Assembly: GCF_000757725.1 (NCBI RefSeq) | Contig: NZ_JJMU01000061.1 | Span: forward strand, 87,694 to 151,693 | Origin: Sphingobacterium deserti | Lineage (GTDB): Bacteria; Bacteroidota; Bacteroidia; Sphingobacteriales; Sphingobacteriaceae | DNA length: 64,000 bases | Reading direction: 5' to 3' | In this document: in pieces, positions 63,420-64,000 of the stretch | How the letters are laid out: the number at the start of each line of letters is the position of its first letter | Position numbering within the stretch: position 1 is the first letter of the stretch | Made by a program: the position numbers and the translations under genes | The notes under the pieces: generated by a model | Databases searched by the model: none | What the model was told of the DNA's origin: nothing | Seen by the model: only the letters and a program-made list of their open reading frames with translations

Positions 63420-64000
63420 AGAGTAGACTTCAACTACATGTTTTATAAAGTTTCGGGAGCAGATGACGGATTAACAAATGCTATTCGCATATCCTTTCCA
63501 TCCTTTGCTAGGACAAGATGTGGGGCGGACAATCTGTTTTATAAACAGAACTTGAACTTGCTGCGGCAGATCGCTTGTCCCTAGCCGGGACGGGGCCATA
63601 CTTTTTCAGATGAAAAAGGTACGCAAAAAATCTTTGTTTCATCGAGGCGATCTTGCACACAACCCAACCCGCAGCGGAAGGCTGCCTATCAGGCTAGATG
63701 ACATCCCAAAATCCCTTTAAGAATGGATTTCGGGAAATAATCTCATGCCTGCCCATACCCTCAAAGCCACGGCAGCGTTCCGCTTTTTCCATCGCTTGAT
63801 GAAACGTAAAAGTGCCGTTGATAGGTTTTTATATGACCAAAGTTGTTTAGTCGCTCAACGCCTTTGCGTGGTGCAAAAGGTAAAGAATTGTTATACCTGC
63901 ACCTCCTGTTATGAACGGGAAATGTCTCATCGAAAGCGATTAGTACAGTGTATTGCGTAGAGCGTAGTGAGAAATTAGAAAAGATACTACAATGCACCGC
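63420..64000. other. 581-base gene-free end with repeat-like scraps
   Basis: No supported gene. Seen are the ATCCTTTCCATCCTTTGCTA scrap shared with 62638, a hairpin TACTTTTTCAGATGAAAAAGGTA at about 63599, a convincing stem TCCCAAAATCC / GGATTTCGGGA (one mismatch, about 63703-63736), and the right arm of the inverted repeat. A 71-codon frame near 63745 is not protein-like. Confidence 0.5.
63576..63597 (-). repeat. Right arm of inverted repeat
   Basis: TGTCCCTAGCCGGGACGGGGCC, reverse complement of the left arm near 62933. The two arms bracket the RHS relic and DUF1493-like gene. Confidence 0.55.

Noticed and set aside
63745..63960. 71-residue plus-strand frame near the end
   Set aside because: Rich in Cys, Arg and His without pattern; lies in repeat-rich sequence.

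Overview
The window reads as chromosomal DNA of a Sphingobacteriaceae-like member of the Bacteroidota (Sphingobacterium / Pedobacter relatives). Supporting signs are the DUF4876 / DUF6850 outer-membrane pair, a GH92 mannosidase, lipoboxes followed by S/N-rich mature ends, start codons without Shine-Dalgarno sites, an occasional TAnnTTTG -7 box, and SpvB/RHS toxins. The genus is an inference. No rRNA, tRNA, insertion sequence, prophage or CRISPR array was seen.

Layout. 1-2976: end of an outer-membrane operon and an MDR-type oxidoreductase. 3103-8555: small accessory genes, including a promoterless protein tail followed by a small membrane protein, a glutathione peroxidase, an uncatalogued 36-residue membrane miniprotein, a NYN/LOTUS protein, a lipoprotein, an AI-2E family exporter, two paralogous small membrane proteins and a pterin carbinolamine dehydratase. 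9133-12527: SDR, OsmC, and an ECF sigma - membrane protein - membrane protein - Hsp20 stress operon. 12762-15833: an iron/metal-uptake type cluster (DUF4198, DUF3325-like, DUF3649-like, PepSY). 16133-26577: housekeeping genes, including the conserved divergent pair esterase <-> YbbA/YbbP-type ABC exporter and a RhlE helicase - cold-shock protein operon. 26847-41626: carbohydrate region with GH92, treZ, treX, a treY-malQ fusion and GH15, mixed with stress proteins (DUF421, PNPOx-like). Together TreX, TreY and TreZ would turn glycogen into trehalose. 41851-43338: two tandem cytidylyltransferase paralogues and a DUF2383 four-helix protein. 43532-43997: a toxin-antitoxin pair whose toxin is frameshifted. 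44156-49308: an AEC transporter, an FAD protein and a large multi-PAS histidine kinase.

49308-64000 is an accessory island. It holds a PEGA/PKD-like protein, a tiny YD-repeat protein, and a 2269-residue SpvB/FG-GAP/RHS toxin-like protein. Downstream lie an orphan RHS C-terminal cassette with a membrane protein immediately after it (candidate immunity), a lipoprotein, a 54-base relic of another cassette, and a DUF1493-like acidic protein bracketed by inverted repeats. The cassette shares about 290 bases with the main RHS gene upstream of its variable tip, as expected for tip exchange by recombination. Both tips are glycine-zipper, membrane-active-looking domains that end alike. This is the best candidate for something undescribed in the window.
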